This document shows, in pieces, positions 36,327 to 43,172 of a DNA stretch of 45,497 nt; the stretch's first letter is position 1; each line of letters begins with the position of its first letter. The notes under the pieces are model-generated. The model did not search any database, was not told the DNA's origin, and saw only the letters and a list, made by a program, of their open reading frames with translations. Location: positions 1-45,497 of the forward strand of contig PHCH01000035.1 of the NCBI GenBank assembly GCA_002840785.1, read 5' to 3'. Position numbers and translations under genes: made by a program. Source of the stretch: Betaproteobacteria bacterium HGW-Betaproteobacteria-4 (GTDB lineage: Bacteria; Pseudomonadota; Gammaproteobacteria; Burkholderiales; Rhodocyclaceae).

Positions 36327-38075
36327 ATGTCTGGTAACGGAACCGGCCGCCACAACGGCGTCGACATCAACACCCTGAGCCCGGTCGAATCGCTCGGCAA
36401 GGCCGTCAGCAACGCCATCGATCCCTACGGCGTGACGACCTCGCTGCTCAATGCGCAAATGGCCTGGCTCATGCACCCGCAGGAGCTGACCCGGGCCATG
36501 AGCGCGCTGTCCGGCGATCTGGTTGCGCTCCAGTCGCACGTCATGCGCCGGGCGCTGGGGGTTCCTTCCGGCGACGTCGTCCGGCCGAGTAACGATGACG
36601 CCCGTTTTGCCGACCCGATCTGGACCGAGTCGGCGAGCTGGGACATCGTCAAGGAATGGTACGTCGCCTTCGAACACCGCTTCGAGGACATGCTGTTCGA
36701 AACACCGGGGCTGTCCGACAAGGAGCGTCGTCGCTCGGCCTTCTGGCTGCGCAACTGGCTCAACATGGTGGCGCCGACCAACTTCTTCTGGCTCAACCCG
36801 GTGGCCATGAAACGCTTCGTCGAAACCAATGGCGGCAGCCTCAAGCAAGGTTGGGAAAACTTCCAGCGCGACGTCAAGGCCAAGAATATCCTGATGGTCG
36901 AGCCGGACGCCTTCAAGGTCGGCGAGGATCTGGCCACGACGCCGGGCAAGGTCGTCTTCCGCAACCGGCTGGTCGAGCTGATCCACTACGCGCCGACCAC
37001 CGAAAAGGTTAGGGCGATGCCCATCGTCATCATCACGCCGTGGATCAACAAGTTCTACATCCTCGACCTGACAGCCAGGAAGAGCATGGTCAAGCACCTG
37101 ACCGACCAGGGCTTTTCGGTCTTCATCACGAGCTGGAAGAATCCGGGCGAGGACCTGGCCGACGTTCGTTTCGACGATTACCTGCTCGAAGGGGTCAATG
37201 AGGTCGTGCGTGTCGCCACCGAGTTCTGCAAGGTGCCCAAGGTCCATCTCGTCGGCTACTGCATCGGCGGGACGCTGGTCAGCACCTTCATGGCCTGGGC
37301 CAACAAGCGTTTTGGGGCGGACAAGGTGCCGGTCGCCCACTGGACGCTGTTCACCACCCTGACCGATTTTGCCCACCCCGGCGACATCGACGTTTTTATC
37401 GACGAAGCCTGCATCAACGCTCTCGAAGAGTCGATGGCCAAAAAGGGCTTCCTCGACGGCAGCGAAATGGCCAGCTCCTTCCGCATGCTGCGCTCCAATC
37501 CGCTGATCTGGAACTACTGGGTCAACAGCTACCTGCTCGGCCAGCCGCTGCCGCCGTTCGACGTGCTGTTCTGGAACATGGATACGACGCGCATGCCGCA
37601 GGCCATGCATTCCTACTACCTGCGCGAGTTCTACCTCAACAACAACCTGATCAAGCGCGACAAGCTGACCATCGCCGGCGAAGCGATCGACCTCGACCTC
37701 ATCGAACAGCCGCTCTACGCCGTGACGGCCGAAGACGACCACATCGCGCCGTGGAAGCAGTGCTACCGCATCCGCAAGCAGATCAACGTCAAGGCGCCGG
37801 TGCGCTTCGTGCTGTCGACCTCGGGGCACATCCTCGGCATCGTCAACCCGCCGGCCAACCCGCCCAAGCGCGCCTACTGGATCGGCGAGCCGGAACGCAA
37901 CGAGCATTGGGAACACTGGTTCGACCGGGCCGAGAAAAAGCCGGGCACCTGGTGGGACGACTGGACGCACTGGCTTGGCGAGCGGACCGGCCATCTGGTC
38001 GATGCCTACCCGGCGGCCAACCGCAAGTTCCCAGCCCTGGCTGACGCTCCGGGCAGCTATGTGCTCGAAAAATAA
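36327..38075 (+). CDS. phaC: Class I poly(3-hydroxyalkanoate) polymerase
   Basis: Polymerises (R)-3-hydroxyacyl-CoA into PHA/PHB granules. The 582-residue protein has an N-terminal region typical of class I, then PWINKFYILDL and the lipase-like box GYCIGG with the catalytic Cys near residue 312. The Asp (EDDHIAPW) and His (SGHILGI) complete the triad. The start is ATG 36327 with AGAGG upstream; the open frame extending upstream to 35913 runs through the beta-CASP gene and is spurious. No phaA/phaB genes are adjacent. Confidence 0.95.
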   Translation: MSGNGTGRHNGVDINTLSPVESLGKAVSNAIDPYGVTTSLLNAQMAWLMHPQELTRAMSALSGDLVALQSHVMRRALGVPSGDVVRPSNDDARFADPIWTESASWDIVKEWYVAFEHRFEDMLFETPGLSDKERRRSAFWLRNWLNMVAPTNFFWLNPVAMKRFVETNGGSLKQGWENFQRDVKAKNILMVEPDAFKVGEDLATTPGKVVFRNRLVELIHYAPTTEKVRAMPIVIITPWINKFYILDLTARKSMVKHLTDQGFSVFITSWKNPGEDLADVRFDDYLLEGVNEVVRVATEFCKVPKVHLVGYCIGGTLVSTFMAWANKRFGADKVPVAHWTLFTTLTDFAHPGDIDVFIDEACINALEESMAKKGFLDGSEMASSFRMLRSNPLIWNYWVNSYLLGQPLPPFDVLFWNMDTTRMPQAMHSYYLREFYLNNNLIKRDKLTIAGEAIDLDLIEQPLYAVTAEDDHIAPWKQCYRIRKQINVKAPVRFVLSTSGHILGIVNPPANPPKRAYWIGEPERNEHWEHWFDRAEKKPGTWWDDWTHWLGERTGHLVDAYPAANRKFPALADAPGSYVLEK

Positions 38076-38153
38076 ATGGCAAAACCGACAATTCGCTAGT
38101 TGTTCCTTGCCGGAATTGATACATTGCCATCTGACCGAACGACAGGCTGCGCA

Positions 38154-38783
38154 ATGACCATGACGACTGCATTGACCACCCGACCGAGCAAAGCGCAGCA
38201 GGCCGGAGTGGACCTCTTGCGCATTGTCCGCATCAACGAGGAAATCAAGGCCGTCGTCGGCGTTGCCTTCAGGATCAACATCATGGCGCTCAACGCCATT
38301 TTCCTTGCCAAGCGGGCCGGTACGGCGGCGCGGGGATTCGGCGTTCTCTCCAACGAACTGCGGGTCTTTTCGCAGGATCTGCGCGACGGCATGTCGGCGC
38401 TGACTGGCCAGATCCATGGCTGCGTCACCGAAGTCTCGGTCGTGCTCCAGGATATTCGCCATACCGCGCTGCTGCGTCAGGCCGTCGAGCAATCCCCGGC
38501 CGCTTGCGGGCGTGCCGTGCTGGCCGCGCGTGAGCTTGAAAACGACCGTCATACCGAACGTCTGGCCCGCTTGCGCAAGCAGTTGAGAGCGGCGCTCGAC
38601 GATGCCTTCCGGATGGTCGAGCTGGGTGGCGTGCTGGCCAAGTCGGCCAAGATCGAGGCGGCCTACGGACAATCCTTCGCCGTGCCGCTGGCCCAGGTGT
38701 CGGGGGAATTCGACGGCGTCGTCGAAGAAATTCGCGCCTCGCTGGAATCGCTGCGCCGGTCGGCCTTTTTTACCGGCAACTGA
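38154..38783 (+). CDS. Chemoreceptor-tip-like cytoplasmic protein
   Basis: A 209-residue protein without membrane segments or a sensor domain. Residues ~40-80 (INIMALNAIFLAKRAG, ARGFGVLSNELRVFSQDL) match the hairpin tip of methyl-accepting chemotaxis proteins that contacts CheA/CheW. The rest is predicted helical/coiled coil (RLARLRKQLRAALDDAF and EFDGVVEEIRASLESL). It is much shorter than a normal receptor and the tip is diverged. It might act as a soluble signalling adaptor. The start could be ATG 38154 or 38160. It precedes the ODP gene by 18 nt. Confidence 0.7.
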   Translation: MTMTTALTTRPSKAQQAGVDLLRIVRINEEIKAVVGVAFRINIMALNAIFLAKRAGTAARGFGVLSNELRVFSQDLRDGMSALTGQIHGCVTEVSVVLQDIRHTALLRQAVEQSPAACGRAVLAARELENDRHTERLARLRKQLRAALDDAFRMVELGGVLAKSAKIEAAYGQSFAVPLAQVSGEFDGVVEEIRASLESLRRSAFFTGN

Positions 38784-38801
38784 GAATACGGGAGCGTATG
38801 C

Positions 38802-39542
38802 GTGAAAAAAACCAAAACGATCTTTCAGGATGGCAATCACAAATGGGTCGCCATCGTGCGCGATCCGGACAAGCCGAATTACCTGATCGATACCAATGAA
38901 TACCTGGTCACCCACGGCAGCCAGGGAATTCTGCTCGATCCGGGCGGCGCCGAGGTCTTCCCGGCGGTGTTCTCGGCCTTGTCATCCGAATTCGACCCCT
39001 CGGCCCTGTCGGCCATTTTTGCCTCGCACCAGGACCCGGACATCTGTTCGTCGCTGGCCCTGTGGCTGGAGTTCAACCCGAAGATGCGCTGCTATGTGAG
39101 CTGGTTGTGGAGCAGCTTCATTCCGCATTTTGGCGGTACGGCTGATACTTTCGTGGCGATGCCCGACGAAGGTCTCGACATCTCGCTCGATGGCTTGCAC
39201 CTCCAGGCCATTCCGGCGCATTACCTGCACTCATCGGGCAATCTCCATCTTTACGACAAGCTGGCCAAGGTCCTGTTTTCCGGCGACGTCGGTGCCGCCC
39301 TGCTGCCGCCCGGCGACGACGGCCTGTTCGTGGAAAATTTCGATGCCCACATCCGTCATGCCGAAGGTTTCCACCGGCGCTGGATGGGTTCCAACGAAGC
39401 CAAGCGCCGCTGGTGCGAGCGGGTTTCGCAAATGGAGATCGACATGCTCTGCCCGCAACACGGTGCCATCTACCAGGGCGCCGATGTGCAGCGCTTCATC
39501 AACTGGTTCGACGGTTTGCAGGTCGGCATCTGCGGCAGTTGA
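38802..39542 (+). CDS. Metallo-beta-lactamase-fold di-iron (ODP) protein
   Basis: Resembles the oxygen/NO-binding di-iron domain of flavodiiron proteins without the flavodoxin part. The 246-residue protein has metal-ligand-type motifs HQDPD (residues 76-80, H-x-[E/D]-x-D), AHYLHSSGN (His140), LFSGDVG (Asp162) and CPQHGAIY. ODP-type proteins act as oxygen sensors or reductases in several bacteria. The start is GTG 38802. Neighbouring hemerythrin and the chemoreceptor-tip protein suggest an oxygen- or NO-related sensing group. Confidence 0.85.
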   Translation: MKKTKTIFQDGNHKWVAIVRDPDKPNYLIDTNEYLVTHGSQGILLDPGGAEVFPAVFSALSSEFDPSALSAIFASHQDPDICSSLALWLEFNPKMRCYVSWLWSSFIPHFGGTADTFVAMPDEGLDISLDGLHLQAIPAHYLHSSGNLHLYDKLAKVLFSGDVGAALLPPGDDGLFVENFDAHIRHAEGFHRRWMGSNEAKRRWCERVSQMEIDMLCPQHGAIYQGADVQRFINWFDGLQVGICGS

Positions 39543-39623
39543 TTGAGGCGGATTTGATGGCGGTCAAGGAGCCGTTTGGGGGCCTGCCCCGAGAATGGCT
39601 CATCCTTAGCCAGTGAGCCGCCC

Positions 39624-40070
39624 ATGACCACCATTCGCAGTTTCATGACCGAAGACCATCGCCGTTGCGACGACCTGTTCGCCGAAGCCGAACAGGCCGT
39701 CAGCAAGGGCAATCTGGAGCTTGCCCTGGTTGCTTTCGGGCATTTTCGCTCGGCCATGCTGGCCCATTTCGACAGCGAAGAAAAAACGCTTTTTCCGACC
39801 TTCGAAGCCAAGACCGGCATGCGCCAGGGGCCGACCCAGGTCATGCGCATGGAGCACGAGCAACTGCGCGGCCTCATGGATGATGCGATAAATGCCCTGA
39901 AGGCGGCCGATGCCGAGGAATACCTCGGCCAGGCCGATACCCTGGTCATCATGATGCAACAGCACAACATGAAGGAAGAGAACATGCTCTATCCGATGTG
40001 CGACCAGCATCTGACCGCTGAACTGCCGGCCGTTCTCGAACGGCTGGAAATGGAACTCTGCGAACAATGA
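39624..40070 (+). CDS. Hemerythrin-like di-iron protein
   Basis: A 148-residue four-helix-bundle protein with hemerythrin-type ligands in order: His12, His48 with Glu52/53 (HFDSEE), His78-Glu79 (MEHEQL) and His114 with Glu118/119 (HNMKEE). It probably binds oxygen or NO or senses iron/redox state. The start at 39624 is preferred over an in-frame ATG at 39576. Its stop overlaps the next gene (ATGA), and both lie downstream of the ODP gene. Confidence 0.85.
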   Translation: MTTIRSFMTEDHRRCDDLFAEAEQAVSKGNLELALVAFGHFRSAMLAHFDSEEKTLFPTFEAKTGMRQGPTQVMRMEHEQLRGLMDDAINALKAADAEEYLGQADTLVIMMQQHNMKEENMLYPMCDQHLTAELPAVLERLEMELCEQ

Positions 40071-40294
40071 CCCACCCCAAGACCCCGCATGTCGTCGACG
40101 CCCGCTACATGGAGCCGCCCGAACCCTTTGTGGCGACCATGGAAATGCTCGATACGCTCAAGGACGGCGAGAAGATGCTGCTCCTCCTCTTCCGCGAGCC
40201 GCATCCGCTCTACAAGGTGCTGCGCCAGAACGGCCACGATTACGAAACCGAGCTGCTGCCCGACGGCACCTTCGAAATCTTGATCTCGCGCTGA
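40067..40294 (+). CDS. DUF2249-like small protein
   Basis: A 75-residue protein with DARYMEPPEPF near the start, then LDTLKDGEKMLLLLFREPHPLYKVLRQNG, which fits the DUF2249 pattern of small soluble domains often coupled to hemerythrin or denitrification genes. No function is known. The start overlaps the hemerythrin stop by 4 nt, indicating co-translation. Confidence 0.75.
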   Translation: MTHPKTPHVVDARYMEPPEPFVATMEMLDTLKDGEKMLLLLFREPHPLYKVLRQNGHDYETELLPDGTFEILISR

Positions 40295-40324
40295 GCCGGC
40301 CGCTTCCCCAATAACTCACGCTCC

Positions 40325-41635
40325 ATGCAAGCGATGCTGGCCTTCGAAAACGCGCCGCCCTTCGCTGCACCGCTGCGCTTCTTCCTGACGGCGCCGCTCT
40401 TCGCCGTACTCGCCGGTTTGCTCGTCGCCTACCAAGGGCCGGACATCTTCGCCTCGCGCTGGACGCCCGGCGCGCTGGCCGCCACGCACCTGATCACCAT
40501 CGGTTTCATGCTCCAGGTCATGCTCGGCGCGCTGATCCAGATTCTGCCCGTGGTCACCGGGGCCAACCTCAAGCGACCGCTGGCCGTTGCCCGCAGTGTC
40601 CATGTCGGCCTTTCGGTCGGGGTGCTGCTGCTGGCCGCCGGCTTGCTGTCGGGCACGCCCACCCTGCTCGGTAGCGCCGCCTTGGTCCTGACCCTGACCG
40701 TGCTGCTCTTTCTCGTCGTCACGATCATGGCGCTGCTCGACGTACCGACCACCAGCCCGACCATTCGCGGCATCAAGTTCGCCCTGTTCAGCCTGGCCGG
40801 CGTCGTTGGCCTGGGCGTCGTGTTGGCGCTCGGGCTGGCCTACGGCTGGCCCTTGCCGCTCATGGCGCTGGCCGACCTGCATGCCGGCTGGGGGCTGGGC
40901 GGCTGGGCCGGCGTGCTGCTCGCCGCCATGGCCTACGTCGTGGTACCGATGTTCCAGCTGACCCCGGGCTACCCGGCGCGAGCCAGTTGGTGGTTTCCGC
41001 TTTTCATGCTGCTCATGCTGCTGTTGTGGAGCCTGGCCATCCTCGCCGACTGGCCGCTGCTCGCCCGCCTTGCCCAGCTTGGCGCGGCGCTGGCCGGCAT
41101 CGCCTTTGCCGGGCTGACCTTGCGCCTGCAGGGCAAGCGTCGGCGGGCCCGGCCGGATGCCACCTACCGCTACTGGCAACTCGGCCTGATCGCTTCCATT
41201 TTTGCCCTTTTTTTGCTGTCGACCGTAGCAGTCTGGCCGGCCGCCGCCGACATCGACGGCTGGACCCTGGCCTTCGGCGTACTGCTCGTCGCCGGCGGCT
41301 TCCTGCCCTTCATCACCGGCATGCTCTACAAGATCGTACCCTTCCTGTCCTGGATGCATCTGCAGAACAGCGGCCAGGCCAAGGTGCCGGCCCCGGCCAT
41401 GAACAAGATCCTGTCCGAAGCCGAAATGCACCGCCAGATGCTCGCCCATGCCGCGGCCCTGGCCTTGTTGCTGGCCGCCATCTTCTTCCCGGCCTGGCTG
41501 GCCCGGCCGGCCGGGCTGGCCTTCGCCGTGGCCAACGGCTGGCTGTGGTGGAATCTGGCCAGCGCCATCCGGCGCTATCGTGGGCATCTGGCCGACATCG
41601 AGGCTGCCCTCGCGGCCAAACTGGCGACGCCATGA
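40325..41635 (+). CDS. Polytopic membrane protein, NnrS/heme-copper-oxidase-I-like
   Basis: A 436-residue protein with about twelve hydrophobic segments and histidines in helices (AATHLITIGFM, ADLHAGWGLGGW, FLSWMHLQNSG). The pattern resembles NnrS and distant cytochrome-oxidase subunit I relatives involved in NO tolerance; the assignment is tentative. ATG 40325 is used; an ATG nine bases later is equally possible. It overlaps the next gene by 4 nt (ATGA). The segment at 41201-41229 is a diverged copy of the dispersed repeat, encoding part of a membrane helix. Confidence 0.6.
   Translation: MQAMLAFENAPPFAAPLRFFLTAPLFAVLAGLLVAYQGPDIFASRWTPGALAATHLITIGFMLQVMLGALIQILPVVTGANLKRPLAVARSVHVGLSVGVLLLAAGLLSGTPTLLGSAALVLTLTVLLFLVVTIMALLDVPTTSPTIRGIKFALFSLAGVVGLGVVLALGLAYGWPLPLMALADLHAGWGLGGWAGVLLAAMAYVVVPMFQLTPGYPARASWWFPLFMLLMLLLWSLAILADWPLLARLAQLGAALAGIAFAGLTLRLQGKRRRARPDATYRYWQLGLIASIFALFLLSTVAVWPAAADIDGWTLAFGVLLVAGGFLPFITGMLYKIVPFLSWMHLQNSGQAKVPAPAMNKILSEAEMHRQMLAHAAALALLLAAIFFPAWLARPAGLAFAVANGWLWWNLASAIRRYRGHLADIEAALAAKLATP
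41201..41229 (-). repeat. Dispersed 38-bp repeat, diverged copy E (inside the membrane-protein gene)
   Basis: On the minus strand reads GCTACGGTCGACAGC, AAAAAAA, GGGCAAAAA. It is clearly related to the consensus but with about six differences. Chance resemblance cannot be excluded for this copy alone. Confidence 0.45.
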
Positions 41636-42012
41636 GCTATCTCGCCCTCAAATACCTGCACGTCACCTGCGTCGTCCTCAGTGGCCTCGGCTTCTGCCTG
41701 CGCGGCTGGTGGATGCGGCACGAATCGCCGCTGCGCCAGCACCGACTGACGCGAACTCTGCCCCACATTGTCGATACCCTGCTGCTCGGCAGCGCGCTGA
41801 CCATGGCCTGGCTGAGCGGCCAGTATCCATTTGTGAATGGCTGGCTGACCGCCAAGCTCTTCGGCCTGCTCGCCTACATCCTGCTCGGCATGATGGCGCT
41901 CAAACGTGGCCGAACCCTGGCGATCCGGATGCGCTACTTCTGGCTGGCCGTGCTGGCCTACACCTACATCGTGAGCGTGGCGCTGACAAGGAATCCGCTG
42001 CTGTTCCTTTAG
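41632..42012 (+). CDS. SirB2-like membrane protein
   Basis: A 126-residue protein with four hydrophobic helices, containing ALKYLHVTCVVLSGLGF, HIVDTLLLGSALTMAW and WLTAKLFGLLAYILLG. These match the SirB2 (invasion gene regulator) family. The function is unknown; a role in respiration or redox has been suggested only by context in other genomes. Start ATG 41632 overlaps the previous stop (ATGA). Confidence 0.8.
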   Translation: MSYLALKYLHVTCVVLSGLGFCLRGWWMRHESPLRQHRLTRTLPHIVDTLLLGSALTMAWLSGQYPFVNGWLTAKLFGLLAYILLGMMALKRGRTLAIRMRYFWLAVLAYTYIVSVALTRNPLLFL

Positions 42013-42023
42013 CCCCGCTGCAC

Positions 42024-42061
42024 AATTTTAGTTTTGGCCCTTTTTTCCGGTTGACCGTAGC
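42024..42061 (-). repeat. Dispersed 38-bp repeat, copy F (reverse)
   Basis: On the minus strand reads GCTACGGTCAACCGG, AAAAAA, G, GGCCAAAA, CTAAAATT. Located between the SirB2-like stop and the nucleotidyltransferase gene stop (convergent intergenic region). Confidence 0.8.
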
Positions 42062-42097
42062 ACTCTGCATGCTGTGCCATGGCGATTCCTGCAGGGC

Positions 42098-43108
42098 TTA
42101 CCAGGCAAGTCCGGGTGAGGCGGATTTCTTGGGGTTCTGTTCGCGCCATGCCGCAAAGTAAGGATGCAGCTCGTCCGGCAGTTCAGCCTCGAAGGCGGCG
42201 TCCAGGCGGTAGTGCGGCATGAAGTCGGCGATGGCGTTGAGCAGTCTTTCGCCTTGCTTCCTGTCCTTGGGGCGTTTCAGCGGGTTGCGCTTTTCCTGAT
42301 CGCTCATCCACAGCTTGTGCAGGGCAAACCAGCGCGGATCGGGGGCGACGATTCTGGCCGGGCTGCCGTCGCGGGCGCAGACGACGTGGTCGACGAAAGT
42401 TCCGTTGAGCAGCCACTCCTGCTCCGGGAGGGCGAGCGGTGCCGGCTTGTCGCCGGCGACAAGCGTGCCGGCCCGGCTCGGGGCGACGAGCAGTTCGATC
42501 TCGTAAGCCTTGGCGTTGCGGGCCTGAAAGTTGCGCTCCTGATTGATGGTGTAGGTCGGGTCGACCGCTTTCAGGATGTCCCAGATCGGATTTTGCCTTG
42601 CCCCTGCATTGAGCAGTTCAAGTCCACCAATCCATGCCATGTCGAAATCCTGGGTTTCGTCGAGGCCAGTGCCGATTCTGGCCTGCGCCTCGATTTCGTA
42701 GGCTGGCATGGCATTGGTTCCAACGACGACGACAGACCTGCCGAGCATGCTGCGAATATCCGCTTCACGCAGGATGGCGGCGGCTTCAGGGGAAATCGAA
42801 CCCAGCCGCAGGGCGCGATAGAGGCGCCCGACTTCGCCGATGGCTTCCTTGGCACCGTTGCGGCGATCGCGTGTCTGGTGCCATTCGGCATGCAGACGTT
42901 CGGTTTCCGGCGACCGAGGCCCCCGGCCTTTGGCATTTCCCCGGCTGTCGATGATCTCGTAGAGATAGTCCTTGCCGTTGACGGTCTTCCAATGCAGCGG
43001 ATTGCCCAGTCGGCGCAATTCGATTTCGGCGTCCCTGAATGCGCTGTAGTACTGGTCGAGGTTGATCAGGGTTCGACGCTGTTCGTCGGTGTAAGTATCG
43101 ATTTTCAA
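42098..43108 (-). CDS. GSU2403-type nucleotidyltransferase-fold protein
   Basis: A 336-residue protein with VVVVGTNAMPAYEIEAQ followed by LDETQDFDMAWIGG. This is the glycine-containing loop and Asp-x-Asp metal motif of nucleotidyltransferases of the GSU2403 (NTP_transf_8) group. Its target is unknown; related folds act in toxin-antitoxin or RNA-modifying systems. The open frame extends to a TTG at 43138, but that lies inside an inverted repeat with no ribosome-binding site. The TTG at 43108 has AGGA 8 nt upstream and is preferred. Lower-GC flank at the start suggests horizontal acquisition. Confidence 0.7.
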   Translation of the reverse strand: MKIDTYTDEQRRTLINLDQYYSAFRDAEIELRRLGNPLHWKTVNGKDYLYEIIDSRGNAKGRGPRSPETERLHAEWHQTRDRRNGAKEAIGEVGRLYRALRLGSISPEAAAILREADIRSMLGRSVVVVGTNAMPAYEIEAQARIGTGLDETQDFDMAWIGGLELLNAGARQNPIWDILKAVDPTYTINQERNFQARNAKAYEIELLVAPSRAGTLVAGDKPAPLALPEQEWLLNGTFVDHVVCARDGSPARIVAPDPRWFALHKLWMSDQEKRNPLKRPKDRKQGERLLNAIADFMPHYRLDAAFEAELPDELHPYFAAWREQNPKKSASPGLAW

Positions 43109-43111
43109 ATC

Positions 43112-43152
43112 GTTTATCCTGAAATTTTTAAAAAACAATATTCAGGATAAAC
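43112..43152. promoter_or_regulatory. 12-bp perfect inverted repeat (operator candidate)
   Basis: GTTTATCCTGAA (43112-43123) and TTCAGGATAAAC (43141-43152) flank a 17-nt A/T-rich centre. The arm nearest the nucleotidyltransferase gene contains its probable AGGA ribosome-binding site, so a bound repressor would block expression. Confidence 0.7.
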
Positions 43153-43172
43153 CGTTATTTATCAGTCGTCTA

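Noticed and set aside
36309..38915. 868-codon open frame opposite phaC
   Set aside because: Antisense to a fully conserved PHA synthase and the next gene; no domain signs.
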